Part shown: in pieces, positions 34,385 through 42,998 of the stretch
Position numbering within the stretch: the stretch's first letter is position 1
How the letters are laid out: each line of letters starts with the position of its first letter
NCBI RefSeq assembly: GCF_026339875.1
Contig: NZ_JAPEPZ010000001.1
Location: 8,308,001 to 8,372,000, forward strand
From: Streptomyces sp. NBC_01571
Lineage (GTDB): Bacteria > Actinomycetota > Actinomycetes > Streptomycetales > Streptomycetaceae
Reading direction: 5' to 3'
Length of the DNA: 64,000 nt
Program-made: the position numbers and the translations under genes
Notes under the pieces: model-generated
What the model saw: only the letters and a program-made list of their open reading frames with translations
Database searches by the model: none
What the model was told of the DNA's origin: nothing

Positions 34385-35367
34385 CAGAAGACGACGCCGG
34401 ACCGCTGTATCTGTCCCGTGAGCAGGTCGTGGAGCTGCTGGACACCGACACGGCGATCGCCTCGCAGCGCGCGGCGTTCACCGCGCTCGGTGACGGCACC
34501 GCCGAGCTGCCCGGCAAGATCATGCACCCCAGTCGCTTCGACGACAGCGTCGTCTTCGCGTACCTGGCGCGGCTGTCCGCGGACACCGGGGCCGTCGCCA
34601 AGTTCGGCAGCGTCAACCCGGGCAACGCGGCGGCGGGGCTGCCGACCGTCCATGCCGTGATCAACGCGCTCGATCCGGTGACCGGCCGGCTCGCCGCGGT
34701 CATGGACGGCACGGCGGTCACCACCCTGCGCACCGCCGCCGCCAGCGCTGTCGCCCTCGACGCGCTGGCCACCGCGGACAGCGCGGAGCTCGGCCTGCTG
34801 GGCTCCGGCACCCAGGCGCTCGCCCACGCGCGGGCCGTCGCCCGGGTGCGGGAACTGCGGTCCGTACGGGTGTGGAGCCCGCATCCCGGCCGGCGGGCGC
34901 ACGCGGCCCAGCGGCTCGCCGCGGAACTCGGCGTCGCCGTCGAGGCGGCCGGCTCCGCGGAGGAGGCGGTCGCCGGAGCGTCGATGGTCGCGGCCTGCAC
35001 GCTCAGCAGCACACCCGTCGTGCGGGGCGAGTGGCTGGCGCCGGGGTGCACGGTCGTCAGCGTGGGGTCCTTCGAGCCCACCCGCAGCGAGGTCGACGCC
35101 GAGGTGGTCCGGCGGGCCGCGGCGGTGGTCGTCGACGATCCGCTGACGGCGGCGGAGCACGCGGGACCGGTGGTCGAGGCGCTGGCCCGGGGAATCCTCG
35201 CGCCGGACGACCTGATCCCGCTCGGCGGCGTCCTGACCGGCGTCCGTACGGCCCGCACCGGCCCGGACGACATCGTCCTCTACAACAGCGTCGGGCTCGG
35301 CGTGCAGGACGCCGCCGCGGCCTGGGCCGTGATCGACGCGGCCCGTGCCCGGCGGGCACGGCGGTGA
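34381..35367 (+). CDS. ornithine cyclodeaminase/mu-crystallin family protein
   Basis: A 328-residue NAD(P)-dependent protein. Family motifs: DGTAVTTLRTAAASAVALD, the Rossmann segment GLLGSGTQALAHA, and YNSVGLGVQDAAAA near the end. Members include ornithine and lysine cyclodeaminases (giving proline or pipecolate) and ketimine reductases such as plant SARD4, which makes pipecolate. The start overlaps the cyclohydrolase stop by four bases. With both saccharopine dehydrogenases downstream, reduction of a cyclic imine derived from lysine, or lysine cyclodeamination, is the leading hypothesis. Substrate residues were not checked against a structure. Confidence 0.9.
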   Translation: MTEDDAGPLYLSREQVVELLDTDTAIASQRAAFTALGDGTAELPGKIMHPSRFDDSVVFAYLARLSADTGAVAKFGSVNPGNAAAGLPTVHAVINALDPVTGRLAAVMDGTAVTTLRTAAASAVALDALATADSAELGLLGSGTQALAHARAVARVRELRSVRVWSPHPGRRAHAAQRLAAELGVAVEAAGSAEEAVAGASMVAACTLSSTPVVRGEWLAPGCTVVSVGSFEPTRSEVDAEVVRRAAAVVVDDPLTAAEHAGPVVEALARGILAPDDLIPLGGVLTGVRTARTGPDDIVLYNSVGLGVQDAAAAWAVIDAARARRARR

Positions 35368-36509
35368 ACGGGACCGCTCAGGTCGTCGTTGTCGGCGGCG
35401 GCGTGATCGGCACGAGCATCGCCTACCACCTGGCCCGCGCGGGTGTACGGGACGTCGTCCTGGTCGAGCGCGACGAACTGGCGTCCGGCTCCACCGCGCG
35501 GGCCGCCGGCGGCGTCCGGGCGCAGTTCTCCGACGAGCTCAACATCCGGTTGGGCGCCCGCAGCCTGGAGGCGTTCGCCCGTTTCGGGGAGGAACCCGGC
35601 CAGGACATCGGCCTGCGCCGGGTCGGCTACCTGTTCCTGCTCTCCACCCCCGAGGAGGTCGCGGCCTTCGAGGACGGGGTGCGGCTGCAGAACGCGCTCG
35701 GAGTGCCCAGCCGCCTGATCGACCCCGCCGAGGCACGCCGGCTGTCCCCGCTCATCGGCACCGACGGCCTGCTGGCCGCCGCCTTCTCCCCGGACGACGG
35801 GCACTGCACCCCCGAGTCCGTGGTCCAGGGCTACGCGGCCGGAGCCCGCCGGCACGGCGCGACCCTGCTGCGGCACTGCGAGGTCACCGGCATCGAGACC
35901 CGCGGGGACACCATCACCGCGGTGGTCACCACCGGCGGCCGGATCGCCACCGGCGCGGTCGTCTGCGCCGCCGGCGCCTGGTCGCGGGCCGTCGGCGCGA
36001 TGGCCGGAGTGGACCTTCCGGTGCAGCCGCTGCGCCGCCAGATCGCCGTCACCGAACCCGTCCCCGACCTGCCGCCCGACCTCCCCATGACGATCGACTT
36101 CACCACCAGCCTCTACTTCCACGCCGAGGGCCCGGGGCTCCTCGTCGGCATGTCCGACCCCGACGAGACCCCCGGGTTCGCCACCGGGACGCACGAGCGC
36201 TGGATACCGCGGCTGGCCGAGGCCATGCGGCGACGCGCGCCCGCCCTGCTCGACCTGCGCCGCACGGGTGGCTGGGCGGGCCTCTACGAGGTCACACCGG
36301 ACCACAACGCGCTGATCGGCGAGGCGCGTTCGTGCGCCCGCTTCCTGTACGCGACCGGGTTCTCGGGCCACGGCTTCCTGCAGGGACCGGCGGTCGGCGA
36401 GGTGGTCCGGGATCTGTACCTGGGCCGCGTACCCTTCCTCGACATCAGCCCCCTGAGCGTCGAGCGCTTCGCCGCCGACGCCCCGCGCCCGGAGGTCAAC
36501 CTCGTATGA
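35364..36509 (+). CDS. FAD-dependent amine/amino-acid oxidoreductase (DAO family)
   Basis: A 381-residue flavoenzyme of the D-amino-acid/sarcosine/glycine oxidase family. The N-terminal FAD motif is VVVGGGVIGTSIAYHLARAG, the following ELASGSTARAAGGVRAQFS region is typical of sarcosine-oxidase-like proteins, and the C-terminal ATGFSGHGFLQGPAVGE also contacts FAD. It would oxidise a secondary or cyclic amine. Fungal relatives oxidise pipecolate or saccharopine. The GTG start overlaps the previous stop (GTGA). No signal peptide. In this operon it is a candidate saccharopine or pipecolate oxidase, by inference from neighbours. Confidence 0.88.
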   Translation: MNGTAQVVVVGGGVIGTSIAYHLARAGVRDVVLVERDELASGSTARAAGGVRAQFSDELNIRLGARSLEAFARFGEEPGQDIGLRRVGYLFLLSTPEEVAAFEDGVRLQNALGVPSRLIDPAEARRLSPLIGTDGLLAAAFSPDDGHCTPESVVQGYAAGARRHGATLLRHCEVTGIETRGDTITAVVTTGGRIATGAVVCAAGAWSRAVGAMAGVDLPVQPLRRQIAVTEPVPDLPPDLPMTIDFTTSLYFHAEGPGLLVGMSDPDETPGFATGTHERWIPRLAEAMRRRAPALLDLRRTGGWAGLYEVTPDHNALIGEARSCARFLYATGFSGHGFLQGPAVGEVVRDLYLGRVPFLDISPLSVERFAADAPRPEVNLV

Positions 36510-37540
36510 CCGAGCTCCACTTGTGGCTGCGCCACGAGACCCGTACGACCGAACGGCGCACGCCCGTCGTGCCCTCGGACGCCCGACGGCTCGTCGACGC
36601 CGGCGTGACGCTCACGGTCGAGGACTCGCCGCAGCGGGTCTTCCCGGCCGAGGCGTACGAGCAGGCGGGGTGCGGTGTCGCCGAGGCGGGCTCCTGGGTC
36701 TCGGCACCGCCGGACGCGGTGGTCGTCGGCCTCAAGGAACTCCCCGCCGATTCAGCCGAACTGACGCACCGGCACCTCTTCTTCGGGCACGCCTACAAGC
36801 GGCAGCCGGGGGCCGAGCCGCTGCTGCGCAGGTTCCTCGCCGGCGGTGGTGCCCTGCTCGACCTGGAATACCTGGTGGACGACGAAGGACGCAGGCTCGC
36901 CGCCTTCGGCTACTGGGCCGGATATCTGGGTGCGGCGCTGGCGGTGCTGCAGCACCGGGACGCCCTGAAGGCCCCGTTGCGGCCCACGTCGAAGGAGGAG
37001 CTGGACGCGGAACTCGCCGGGATCGCGGGGGAGCTGCCGGCACTGGTGATCGGTGCCCTCGGCCGCAGCGGCCGGGGCGCCCGCGCCGCGCTGGGCGTGG
37101 CCGGGGTGGAGCCGACCTGCTGGGATCTCGCCGAGACCCGTGATCTGGACCGGGCGGCCCTGCTGGACCACGAGTTGATGGTGAACACCGTGCTCACGAC
37201 CCGGCCGATCCCGCCCTTCCTCACGGACAAGGACCTCGACGGACCCGGCCGCCGGCTGCGCACGCTGTGCGACGTGACCTGCGACGTCGGATCGCCGTCC
37301 AACGTGCTGCCGGTCTACGACGCCACCACTAACTGGACGCGCCCCGTGCGCCGCCTGCGGGAGCGGCCCGCCCTGGACCTGATCGCCATCGACAACCTGC
37401 CGTCCCTGCTGCCGCTGGAGGCGAGCGTCGACTTCTCGGCGGCGCTGCTGCCGCAGCTCCTGGAGTTCGGCGTCGGCGGCCCGTGGGGACGCTGCCTGGA
37501 CCGGTTCCACCAAGCCTGCCGTGAACACGGCCTGGAGTAA
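36506..37540 (+). CDS. saccharopine dehydrogenase, L-lysine-forming type (LYS1-like)
   Basis: A 344-residue enzyme of the alanine dehydrogenase/PNT-like family. LWLRHETRTTERRTPVVPSDARRLVDAG opens the protein, followed by FGHAYKRQPG, YWAGYLGAALA and CDVTCDVGSPSNVLPVYDATT, all recognisable from fungal LYS1. It interconverts saccharopine with lysine plus 2-oxoglutarate using NAD. The ATG overlaps the flavoenzyme stop by four bases. Saccharopine enzymes are rare in Streptomyces, whose primary lysine route is diaminopimelate. Its length is slightly below fungal LYS1 (about 370 aa) but all core blocks are present. Confidence 0.88.
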   Translation: MTELHLWLRHETRTTERRTPVVPSDARRLVDAGVTLTVEDSPQRVFPAEAYEQAGCGVAEAGSWVSAPPDAVVVGLKELPADSAELTHRHLFFGHAYKRQPGAEPLLRRFLAGGGALLDLEYLVDDEGRRLAAFGYWAGYLGAALAVLQHRDALKAPLRPTSKEELDAELAGIAGELPALVIGALGRSGRGARAALGVAGVEPTCWDLAETRDLDRAALLDHELMVNTVLTTRPIPPFLTDKDLDGPGRRLRTLCDVTCDVGSPSNVLPVYDATTNWTRPVRRLRERPALDLIAIDNLPSLLPLEASVDFSAALLPQLLEFGVGGPWGRCLDRFHQACREHGLE

Positions 37541-37550
37541 GGGGAGTTGC

Positions 37551-38705
37551 GTGAAGTCAAAGGCAACGGCAGCGAGCGGCACCGTGCACTGGATAGGCGC
37601 GGGTCTGTCCACCGGCAGCGGTCTGGCCGCCGTCTGCGACGCCGCCGACCGTGTGCACCTGTGGCACCGCACCGAGGAGCGCGCGGCGCGGAGCCTGGAG
37701 GCGCTGGGCCTGACCGGTCGCGCGGAGCCCCGCGCCCACACGCTGCCCGCGCTCACCGCCGCGCTCGCGCCCGGAGACGTCGTGGTCTCCATGCTGCCCG
37801 CGCCCGAACACGCTCCACTGCTCGCCGCCTGCGTCGGGAGCGGCGCCCATTTCGCCTGCTCGAGTTATGTGTCGGACGCCGTACTCGCGCAGGCGCCCGC
37901 GGCCACGGCGGCCGGCGTGGTGGTGCTGACCGAGTGCGGGCTCGACCCCGGTATCGACCACCTCTTCGCGCACAGCCTGATCGCCCGGGCCCGCCGGGCG
38001 ATCGGGGACGGCGTGGCCGCCTCGTACAGCCTCACGTCGTACTGCGGTGGCGTCCCGGCGGTGCCCGACGACTTCCGGTACCGCTTCAGCTGGGCACCGG
38101 CCGGTGTGCTCGGCGCCCTGCGCTCACCGGCCCGCTACATCGAGGACGGTAACCGCACCACGGTCCCGCGCCCCTGGGAGGCGACCCGCCCCCATCACGT
38201 CGACGGCGAGACCTTCGAGGTCTACCCCAACCGCGACAGCGTGCCCTTCCTCCAGCAGTACGGTCTCCCCGACGCCTGGACACCGGAGACCTTCGTCCGG
38301 GGCACCCTCCGCCTCGACGGCTGGCAGCGCGCCTGGGACGCCGTCTTCGCCGAGCTGAAGGCGGGCGACGACGAGCGGATCGCGGCCCTCGCCCAGGAAC
38401 TCGCGGCGGCCCACCCGACGACGGACACGGACCGCGACCGCGTCGTGCTCGTGGTGTCCCTGGAGGTACGGAGCGAACCGGGCACGAGCTGGTCGGGCCG
38501 TTACCTCCTCGATCTCGAAGGGACCGCCGAGGAGAGCGCCATGGCGCGCTGTGTCTCCCGCACCCTGGCCCTCGGCGTCCGCCACATCCTCGACGGCTCG
38601 CTCCCGCCCGGTCTGTGCCGCGCCGCCGGGACGGCGACGCGGTCCGAGCAGTGGCTGGCCGAACTCGCCCGGGACGGGATGGAGTTCGGTCTGCGGACCG
38701 GGTGA
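37551..38705 (+). CDS. saccharopine dehydrogenase, glutamate-forming type (LYS9-like)
   Basis: A 384-residue protein with the saccharopine reductase fold. An N-terminal Rossmann region (HWIGAGLSTGSGLAAVCDAA) is followed by TECGLDPGIDHLFAH, YCGGVPAVPDDFRYRFSWAPAGVLGALR and VYPNRDS. These match the LYS9 signatures G-L-D-P-G-I-D-H, Y-C-G-G-L-P and P-N-R-D-S. It interconverts saccharopine with aminoadipate semialdehyde plus glutamate. The GTG at 37551 has GGGGAG five bases upstream, and the gap from LYS1 is 10 bases. It is the last gene of the coupled operon that begins with the cyclohydrolase. Confidence 0.88.
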   Translation: MKSKATAASGTVHWIGAGLSTGSGLAAVCDAADRVHLWHRTEERAARSLEALGLTGRAEPRAHTLPALTAALAPGDVVVSMLPAPEHAPLLAACVGSGAHFACSSYVSDAVLAQAPAATAAGVVVLTECGLDPGIDHLFAHSLIARARRAIGDGVAASYSLTSYCGGVPAVPDDFRYRFSWAPAGVLGALRSPARYIEDGNRTTVPRPWEATRPHHVDGETFEVYPNRDSVPFLQQYGLPDAWTPETFVRGTLRLDGWQRAWDAVFAELKAGDDERIAALAQELAAAHPTTDTDRDRVVLVVSLEVRSEPGTSWSGRYLLDLEGTAEESAMARCVSRTLALGVRHILDGSLPPGLCRAAGTATRSEQWLAELARDGMEFGLRTG

Positions 38706-38711
38706 GCCGGG

Positions 38712-39938
38712 TCAGTCCCGCACGGCCTCGTGCACCAGCCGCTTCAGCTCGGGGAAGTGCGCGTGGGACCCCGCCGGGCGGACCTGGGTGAAGAACTGCA
38801 CGGTCAGGTCCCGGTGCGGGTCGACCCAGAAGGTCGTACCGGCCACACCGCTCCAGCCGAACGCACCCTCGCCGGAGGGGGACCGGGTGATCTCCGGGTC
38901 CACCACGACGGAGACGCCGAGGCCGAAGCCCAGGCCCGCGTTGCCGGGCTCGCGGTGCAGCGGGCTGCCGAAGGTGCGGCGGTCGGCGCCTCCCGGCAAC
39001 TGGTTGGACGCCATCGTGTCCACGGTCTCCGGCTTCAGCAGCCGCACGCCGTCGAGTTCGCCGCGCCGGCGGAGCATCTCCATGAAGCGGTGGTAGTCGT
39101 GGGCGGTGGCCACCATGCCGCCGCTCCCGGACAGGAAGCGCGGCCGGCCGTGCAGCGGGAGCCCGGCGATCGGGGCGATCCGCCCCTCGGAGTCCTCCCC
39201 GTAGAGCTCGGCGAGCCGTCCGGACTGCTCGTCGGTGACACAGAACCCGGCGTCCGTCATCCCGAGCGGACGGAAGATCCGCTCGGCGAGGAAGACGTCG
39301 AGGTCCTGACCGGACACCACCTCGACGAGACGCCCCAGGACGTTGGTGGAGACCGAGTAGTTCCACGCGGTGCCCGGCTCGAACTGGAGCGGCAGACCGG
39401 CGTACACCTCGCAGGTTCCGGCGAGATCCGTGCCCGGCGCCACCGACGACTCCAGACCGGCGACGCGGTAGAGCGCGTCGACCGGATGGGAGTGGTAGAA
39501 ACCGAACGTCAGGCCGGAGGTGTGGGTCAACAGATGCCGGATCGTGAGGGGTTGATCTGCCGGACGGGTCCGCGTGCCGGCCCCCGACCCGTCGACGTAC
39601 ACCCGAGGTTCGGCGAAGGCGGGCAGGAAACGGGCGACCGGGTCGTCCAGCCGGAAGTGTCCCTCCTCGAGGAGCATCAGCGCGGCCACCGAGGTGACCG
39701 GCTTCGTCATCGAGTAGATCCGCCACAGCGTGTCGGTCTCGACCGGAAGCCCGGCCGCGCGGTCGCGCCATCCGTGCGTCGCGAGGTGCGCGACCGTGCC
39801 GTGCCGGGACACGGCCACCAGACAACCGGGCAGCCGGTGGTCGTCGACCAGGTGGGCGAAGTGCTGGTCCAACCGGGCCAGGGCCTTCGGATCGAGGCCG
39901 ACCTCATGCGGCTCGACCTCTTGTCGCAGGTGTCCCAT
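38712..39938 (-). CDS. serine hydrolase (class C beta-lactamase-like)
   Basis: A 408-residue protein of the beta-lactamase/D-alanyl-D-alanine carboxypeptidase superfamily. The S-x-x-K nucleophile is in YSMTKPV, a Y-S-V motif follows in WNYSVSTNVLG, and the third motif region lies near FGWSGVAGT. No signal peptide, so it is cytoplasmic and more likely an esterase than a beta-lactamase. The ATG at 39938 has GGAGGAG upstream. It converges on the LYS9 gene with only six bases between them. Substrate unknown. Confidence 0.88.
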   Translation of the reverse strand: MGHLRQEVEPHEVGLDPKALARLDQHFAHLVDDHRLPGCLVAVSRHGTVAHLATHGWRDRAAGLPVETDTLWRIYSMTKPVTSVAALMLLEEGHFRLDDPVARFLPAFAEPRVYVDGSGAGTRTRPADQPLTIRHLLTHTSGLTFGFYHSHPVDALYRVAGLESSVAPGTDLAGTCEVYAGLPLQFEPGTAWNYSVSTNVLGRLVEVVSGQDLDVFLAERIFRPLGMTDAGFCVTDEQSGRLAELYGEDSEGRIAPIAGLPLHGRPRFLSGSGGMVATAHDYHRFMEMLRRRGELDGVRLLKPETVDTMASNQLPGGADRRTFGSPLHREPGNAGLGFGLGVSVVVDPEITRSPSGEGAFGWSGVAGTTFWVDPHRDLTVQFFTQVRPAGSHAHFPELKRLVHEAVRD

Positions 39939-40341
39939 CGTTCTCCTCCGCACTGCGGCTCATGGACTGCCTCGTGTTCATCGTCCCGTACGGAGTTCCC
40001 GCGGATGCTTCGGGGCAGTCCGGCCCGCGGGTCGGCGGCCCGTCGCGTCCCGGCAGCCACCGGGCGAGCGGCAGTCCGGCCGGCGCCACGGCCGCCAGAA
40101 CCGTCAGAGCGGGACCCGTGCGGACATCGCCCGCCAGGGGCATCAGCACGGTCGCCGCGGCAACACCCGGCGTGGGCCCGACGTTCATGGCCGTCTGCTG
40201 GAGACCGCCCGCCACCCCCGCCGACTCCGCGCGGACGTGCCGCACACGACGACCGTCGTCGCGGTGACCATCACCGCCGCGAAGCCGGCGCCCAGCAGGA
40301 GGAACCCGGGATGCGGCACACGGACGTCCTCGACGAACGAG
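39904..40341 (-). pseudogene. frameshifted C-terminal MFS transporter relic
   Basis: One minus-strand frame reads PHPGFLLLGAGFAAVMVTATTVVV, and a second frame two bases off continues RHVRAESAGVAGGLQQTAMN, then PGVAAATVLMPLAG. Joined, they match the last third of an MFS drug exporter (…S-A-G-V-A-S-G-L-Q-Q-T). The break falls at CACAC, 40243-40247, where one extra CA dinucleotide explains the shift. The N-terminal two thirds are missing and the C-terminal tail runs into the serine-hydrolase start. It cannot encode a working transporter. Confidence 0.65.
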
Positions 40342-40449
40342 TCCGGCGGTACGAAGCGGGTCCGGGCACGGTCTACCAGGCGGACGTGGACACTGTCTAC
40401 CGCCTGTCGGTCAGGGAATGACGATCCCCACCGGAGGGTTGATCCGGAT

Positions 40450-40890
40450 ATGACTCAGGACGCGACGCAGGACGCACTGCTCAAGCTGCTCTCCGAGTAC
40501 AAGGGCGGGGTGCTCACCACCCTCAAGAGGGACGGGCGGCCCCAGCTGTCGAACGTTGTTCACGCCTACAGTCCCGACGAGAACATCGTCCGGGTGTCTC
40601 TCACGGACGACCGCGCCAAGACGCGGAACCTGCGCCGGGACCCGCGGGCCTCGTACCACGTGACCAGCGACGACCGCTGGGCGTACACGGTCGCCGAAGG
40701 CACCGCCGAGCTCACTCCGGTGGCAGGGGACCCGCACGACGAGACGGTCGAGGAGCTCGTCCGTCTCTACCGCGACCTGATGGGCGAGCACCCCGACTGG
40801 GACGACTACCGGGCCGCCATGGTCCGTGACCGGCGGCTCGTGCTGCGGCTGCACGTGGAGCGCACCTACGGCGTCCCCCGCGAACGCTGA
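40450..40890 (+). CDS. PPOX class F420-dependent oxidoreductase
   Basis: A 146-residue split-barrel flavin/deazaflavin protein. LLSEYKGGVLTTLKRDGRPQLSNVVHAYSPD and KTRNLRRDPRASYHV are the signatures of the actinobacterial PPOX/F420 group (TIGR03618-like). DRWAYTVAEGTAEL and the HVERTYGV end are also typical. It would use reduced F420 or FMN to reduce small conjugated substrates. The ATG at 40450 has GGAGGG about 11 bases ahead. It is monocistronic, downstream of a decayed transporter. Confidence 0.9.
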   Translation: MTQDATQDALLKLLSEYKGGVLTTLKRDGRPQLSNVVHAYSPDENIVRVSLTDDRAKTRNLRRDPRASYHVTSDDRWAYTVAEGTAELTPVAGDPHDETVEELVRLYRDLMGEHPDWDDYRAAMVRDRRLVLRLHVERTYGVPRER

Positions 40891-41439
40891 CGCCGGCCGT
40901 CGGGTCCGTGCCCGGCTCCCGGAGCGTCGTCGGCCGGCCGTCCCCGTGACGAGGGCCGGCGGGAGCTCCGCGCATCCCGGCCGCCCCTGAATCCGGCCGG
41001 GGTGCGCGGAGCGGCTCCGTGCGGCCGCGCCTTCGCGTCGCGCGCCGTTCCGGCCGGTGTTCCCGCCGTGCCGTCGCGTTCGGCCCCGGCCCGATGTTCT
41101 TGCCGTCCGACGTCGGCTGTCAACCGTATCCAGGCGTGACGTTCACCCGGGAACGCCCAAGTCCCCGGCGGCGAGAGGCTGATGGAGACCCGGACGACCG
41201 GCGCGGACTGGACGGTCGCGCGGCGCTCCGGTGCGCCTCGCCGCGCAGCGCGCGGCCCCGGGGTGCGGACACGGCCCACGCGGCAGGTCACCGCCCCGCG
41301 GCGCCTCGGAGCGTCCGGCAGTGGGCGTCACTTCCACCTGCGGGTGGTGGCGCGGCCGCCTTGAAGGTGACGCCGAAGGCGTTCACGGACTTCGTCGAGG
41401 CAGCGGCCCGCGGCTCGCTCTGACGCACAGGGCGGCACA

Positions 41440-41640
41440 AATCAGGGAGGCGCAGGGCGGCGATCACGTGCTCGAACACGATCCGGTCGGGGACGCGCGG
41501 GTCGTGGCAGCCCGTGGGTGGGTGTCCACGTGCCCGGGCAGCGAGCGCAGAGAACTCCATGATCACCGGAGCTCGCGCCTGCTCTGCGTCCGAGGCCTCC
41601 GACCGCCGGTGCACGCCCACTGCCGGTCGCCCTTATACGG
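41440..41640 (-). pseudogene. probable IS5-type transposase N-terminal remnant
   Basis: Minus-strand reading gives GTWTPTHG in one frame and then GCHDPRVPDRIVFEHVIAAL in the next, overlapping. Joined, W-T-P-T-H-G-C-H-D-P-R-V-P-D-R-I-V-F resembles the start of a Streptomyces IS5-like transposase (from memory, T-P-H-G-C-S-D-P-R-I-P-D-R-V-V-F). Downstream similarity is lost and no DDE motif, inverted ends or target duplication were found. The call depends on one recognised block. Confidence 0.4.
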
Positions 41641-41663
41641 CGGATATTACCGACGGGTTGACA

Positions 41664-41691
41664 TTGAAACACCAAAGACCACCGCTATCAT
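41664..41691 (+). promoter_or_regulatory. candidate promoter of the hypothetical gene
   Basis: TTGAAA (41664-41669), 16 bases, then TATCAT (41686-41691) in the AT-richer patch 207 bases before the gene at 41898. An overlapping TTGACA at 41658-41663 is too far (22 bases) from the same -10. Confidence 0.4.
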
Positions 41692-41897
41692 CACACCACC
41701 TGCGGAACACCTCCTGCGGAGCTACCGTCGGCCGACAACAGTGGCCGTCGTGCAACCGAAGCAGCGCATCCATGAACGACGACAGGGGCAGAGGGCTCTC
41801 CCATCAGGAGCCCTCGGTTCGTCCGACACGGTGGTGACGGCGGTCGAGCGGTCCTTTCCCCACGAAGGTCTCCCCACCGACTTCTGAGAGAGTCCGC

Positions 41898-42860
41898 ATG
41901 GCGAGAGACCGCTTCACCCCCGATTTCGACCCCGACGGCGGGGACACGCTCCTCACCTCCGCACGCCAGGACATCGCCGTCGGCCGTTGGCAGAGCCTGC
42001 GCGACCTGTTGAGGGCCACCGGCCCCGCGTGGCCCGTGCGCGGACACCGGATGCGGCTGCTGGCGGCGGCCTGCGTGGACAACTCCTCGGTCGAGTCCTG
42101 GCTGGCGGCCGAACCCCACGGCGGCGACGCCCTCGTGCTGCGGGCCGCGACCGAGGTCGCCAGGGCCTTCCATCTGGCCGGCGCGGCGGGCGGGGGTGCC
42201 CCGGTCGAACGGCGTCGCGTCGACCAGGCGGTGATGGCCTGCCTCCAGGGTGCCGAGGCCTACCCGGACGACCCCACGCCCTGGATCTGTCTCATCTCCG
42301 TCGCCCGGCTCTATCCCGCCGGGGTGCGCCGTCAGGAACTCGGGCGCTGGTGGGACGAGTTGCACGCCCGCGATCCGTACAGCATGGAGGGGCACCTCCA
42401 GGTGCTGCGCTACTACTCCGCGCGCTGGCACGGGTCGCACGGCCTCATGTACGACTTCGCGCGGGACGCGGCGGCCGTCGCCCCGCCGGGCTCCGCGCTG
42501 CCGGTTCTGCTGCAGGTCGCGCGGGTGGAGGAGTACCGCGCCGTCCTGGAGGAGGCGAACGGCCGGCGGGACACGCCCGCCGGGTTCGACCGGCACTGGA
42601 ATCACGACGGAGCCGTCAGCGACGTGCGGCGGAGCTGGCAGCGCTGGCTCACCGCCCGCTCCGAGGGGCCGCCCGCCCCCGAGGAGGTGCGGCACTTCAA
42701 CTACCTGGCGCACGCGGCCTGTTACGGCGGACTCCCGGACCTGGCCGGTTCGCTCTTCAGGATGGTCGGACCGCGCGCCAGCCGCTCGCCCTGGTCCTGC
42801 ACCGGCGACCCGGAGAAGGAGTTCGTGAGGTGGCGCAAGCGGTCGGCGCGCGGCACCTGA
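41898..42860 (+). CDS. conserved hypothetical protein, TPR-like
   Basis: I do not recognise a named family. The 320-residue product is helical, Trp-rich and Arg-rich, with repeated helix pairs (RWQSLRDLLRATG, DALVLRAATEVARAFHLAG, YSMEGHLQVLRYYSARWHG) that look like a tetratricopeptide-type solenoid. There is no signal peptide, membrane segment or catalytic motif. Similar helical proteins occur across Streptomyces near regulatory genes. Codon use and GC bias at third positions are normal for the genome, so it is a real gene. A strong terminator follows at 42952. Confidence 0.75.
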   Translation: MARDRFTPDFDPDGGDTLLTSARQDIAVGRWQSLRDLLRATGPAWPVRGHRMRLLAAACVDNSSVESWLAAEPHGGDALVLRAATEVARAFHLAGAAGGGAPVERRRVDQAVMACLQGAEAYPDDPTPWICLISVARLYPAGVRRQELGRWWDELHARDPYSMEGHLQVLRYYSARWHGSHGLMYDFARDAAAVAPPGSALPVLLQVARVEEYRAVLEEANGRRDTPAGFDRHWNHDGAVSDVRRSWQRWLTARSEGPPAPEEVRHFNYLAHAACYGGLPDLAGSLFRMVGPRASRSPWSCTGDPEKEFVRWRKRSARGT

Positions 42861-42951
42861 GCCACTTCACCCGCCTCTGGGGGGCCTGTCGTCCGGATCA
42901 TGCGGCGGGACGCCAGGGCGCCGCGCGCCGGTGCCGCCTGACCCGAACGAC

Positions 42952-42989
42952 GGACCCCGGCCCACGGCGGGCGACGTGGGCCGGGGTCC
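42952..42989. terminator. strong bidirectional terminator
   Basis: GGACCCCGGCCCAC (42952-42965) pairs perfectly with GTGGGCCGGGGTCC (42976-42989) around a 10-base loop. It stands between the convergent hypothetical and TerB genes. Confidence 0.85.
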
Positions 42990-42998
42990 GGCGCGGAA

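Larger units (their letters stand above)
40891..41897. other. 1-kb degenerate spacer
   Basis: A long region without a supportable intact gene. Overlapping open frames on both strands lack ribosome sites. It holds a probable transposase remnant (41440-41640) and an AT-richer patch with a promoter-like pair (41664-41691). Its GC content falls around 41640-41700, unlike flanking genes, which suggests inserted and decaying DNA. Confidence 0.6.

Noticed and set aside
40297..40421. Small plus-strand frame ending YRLSVRE before the PPOX gene
   Set aside because: No ribosome site or homologue recognised, and it lies opposite the MFS relic.
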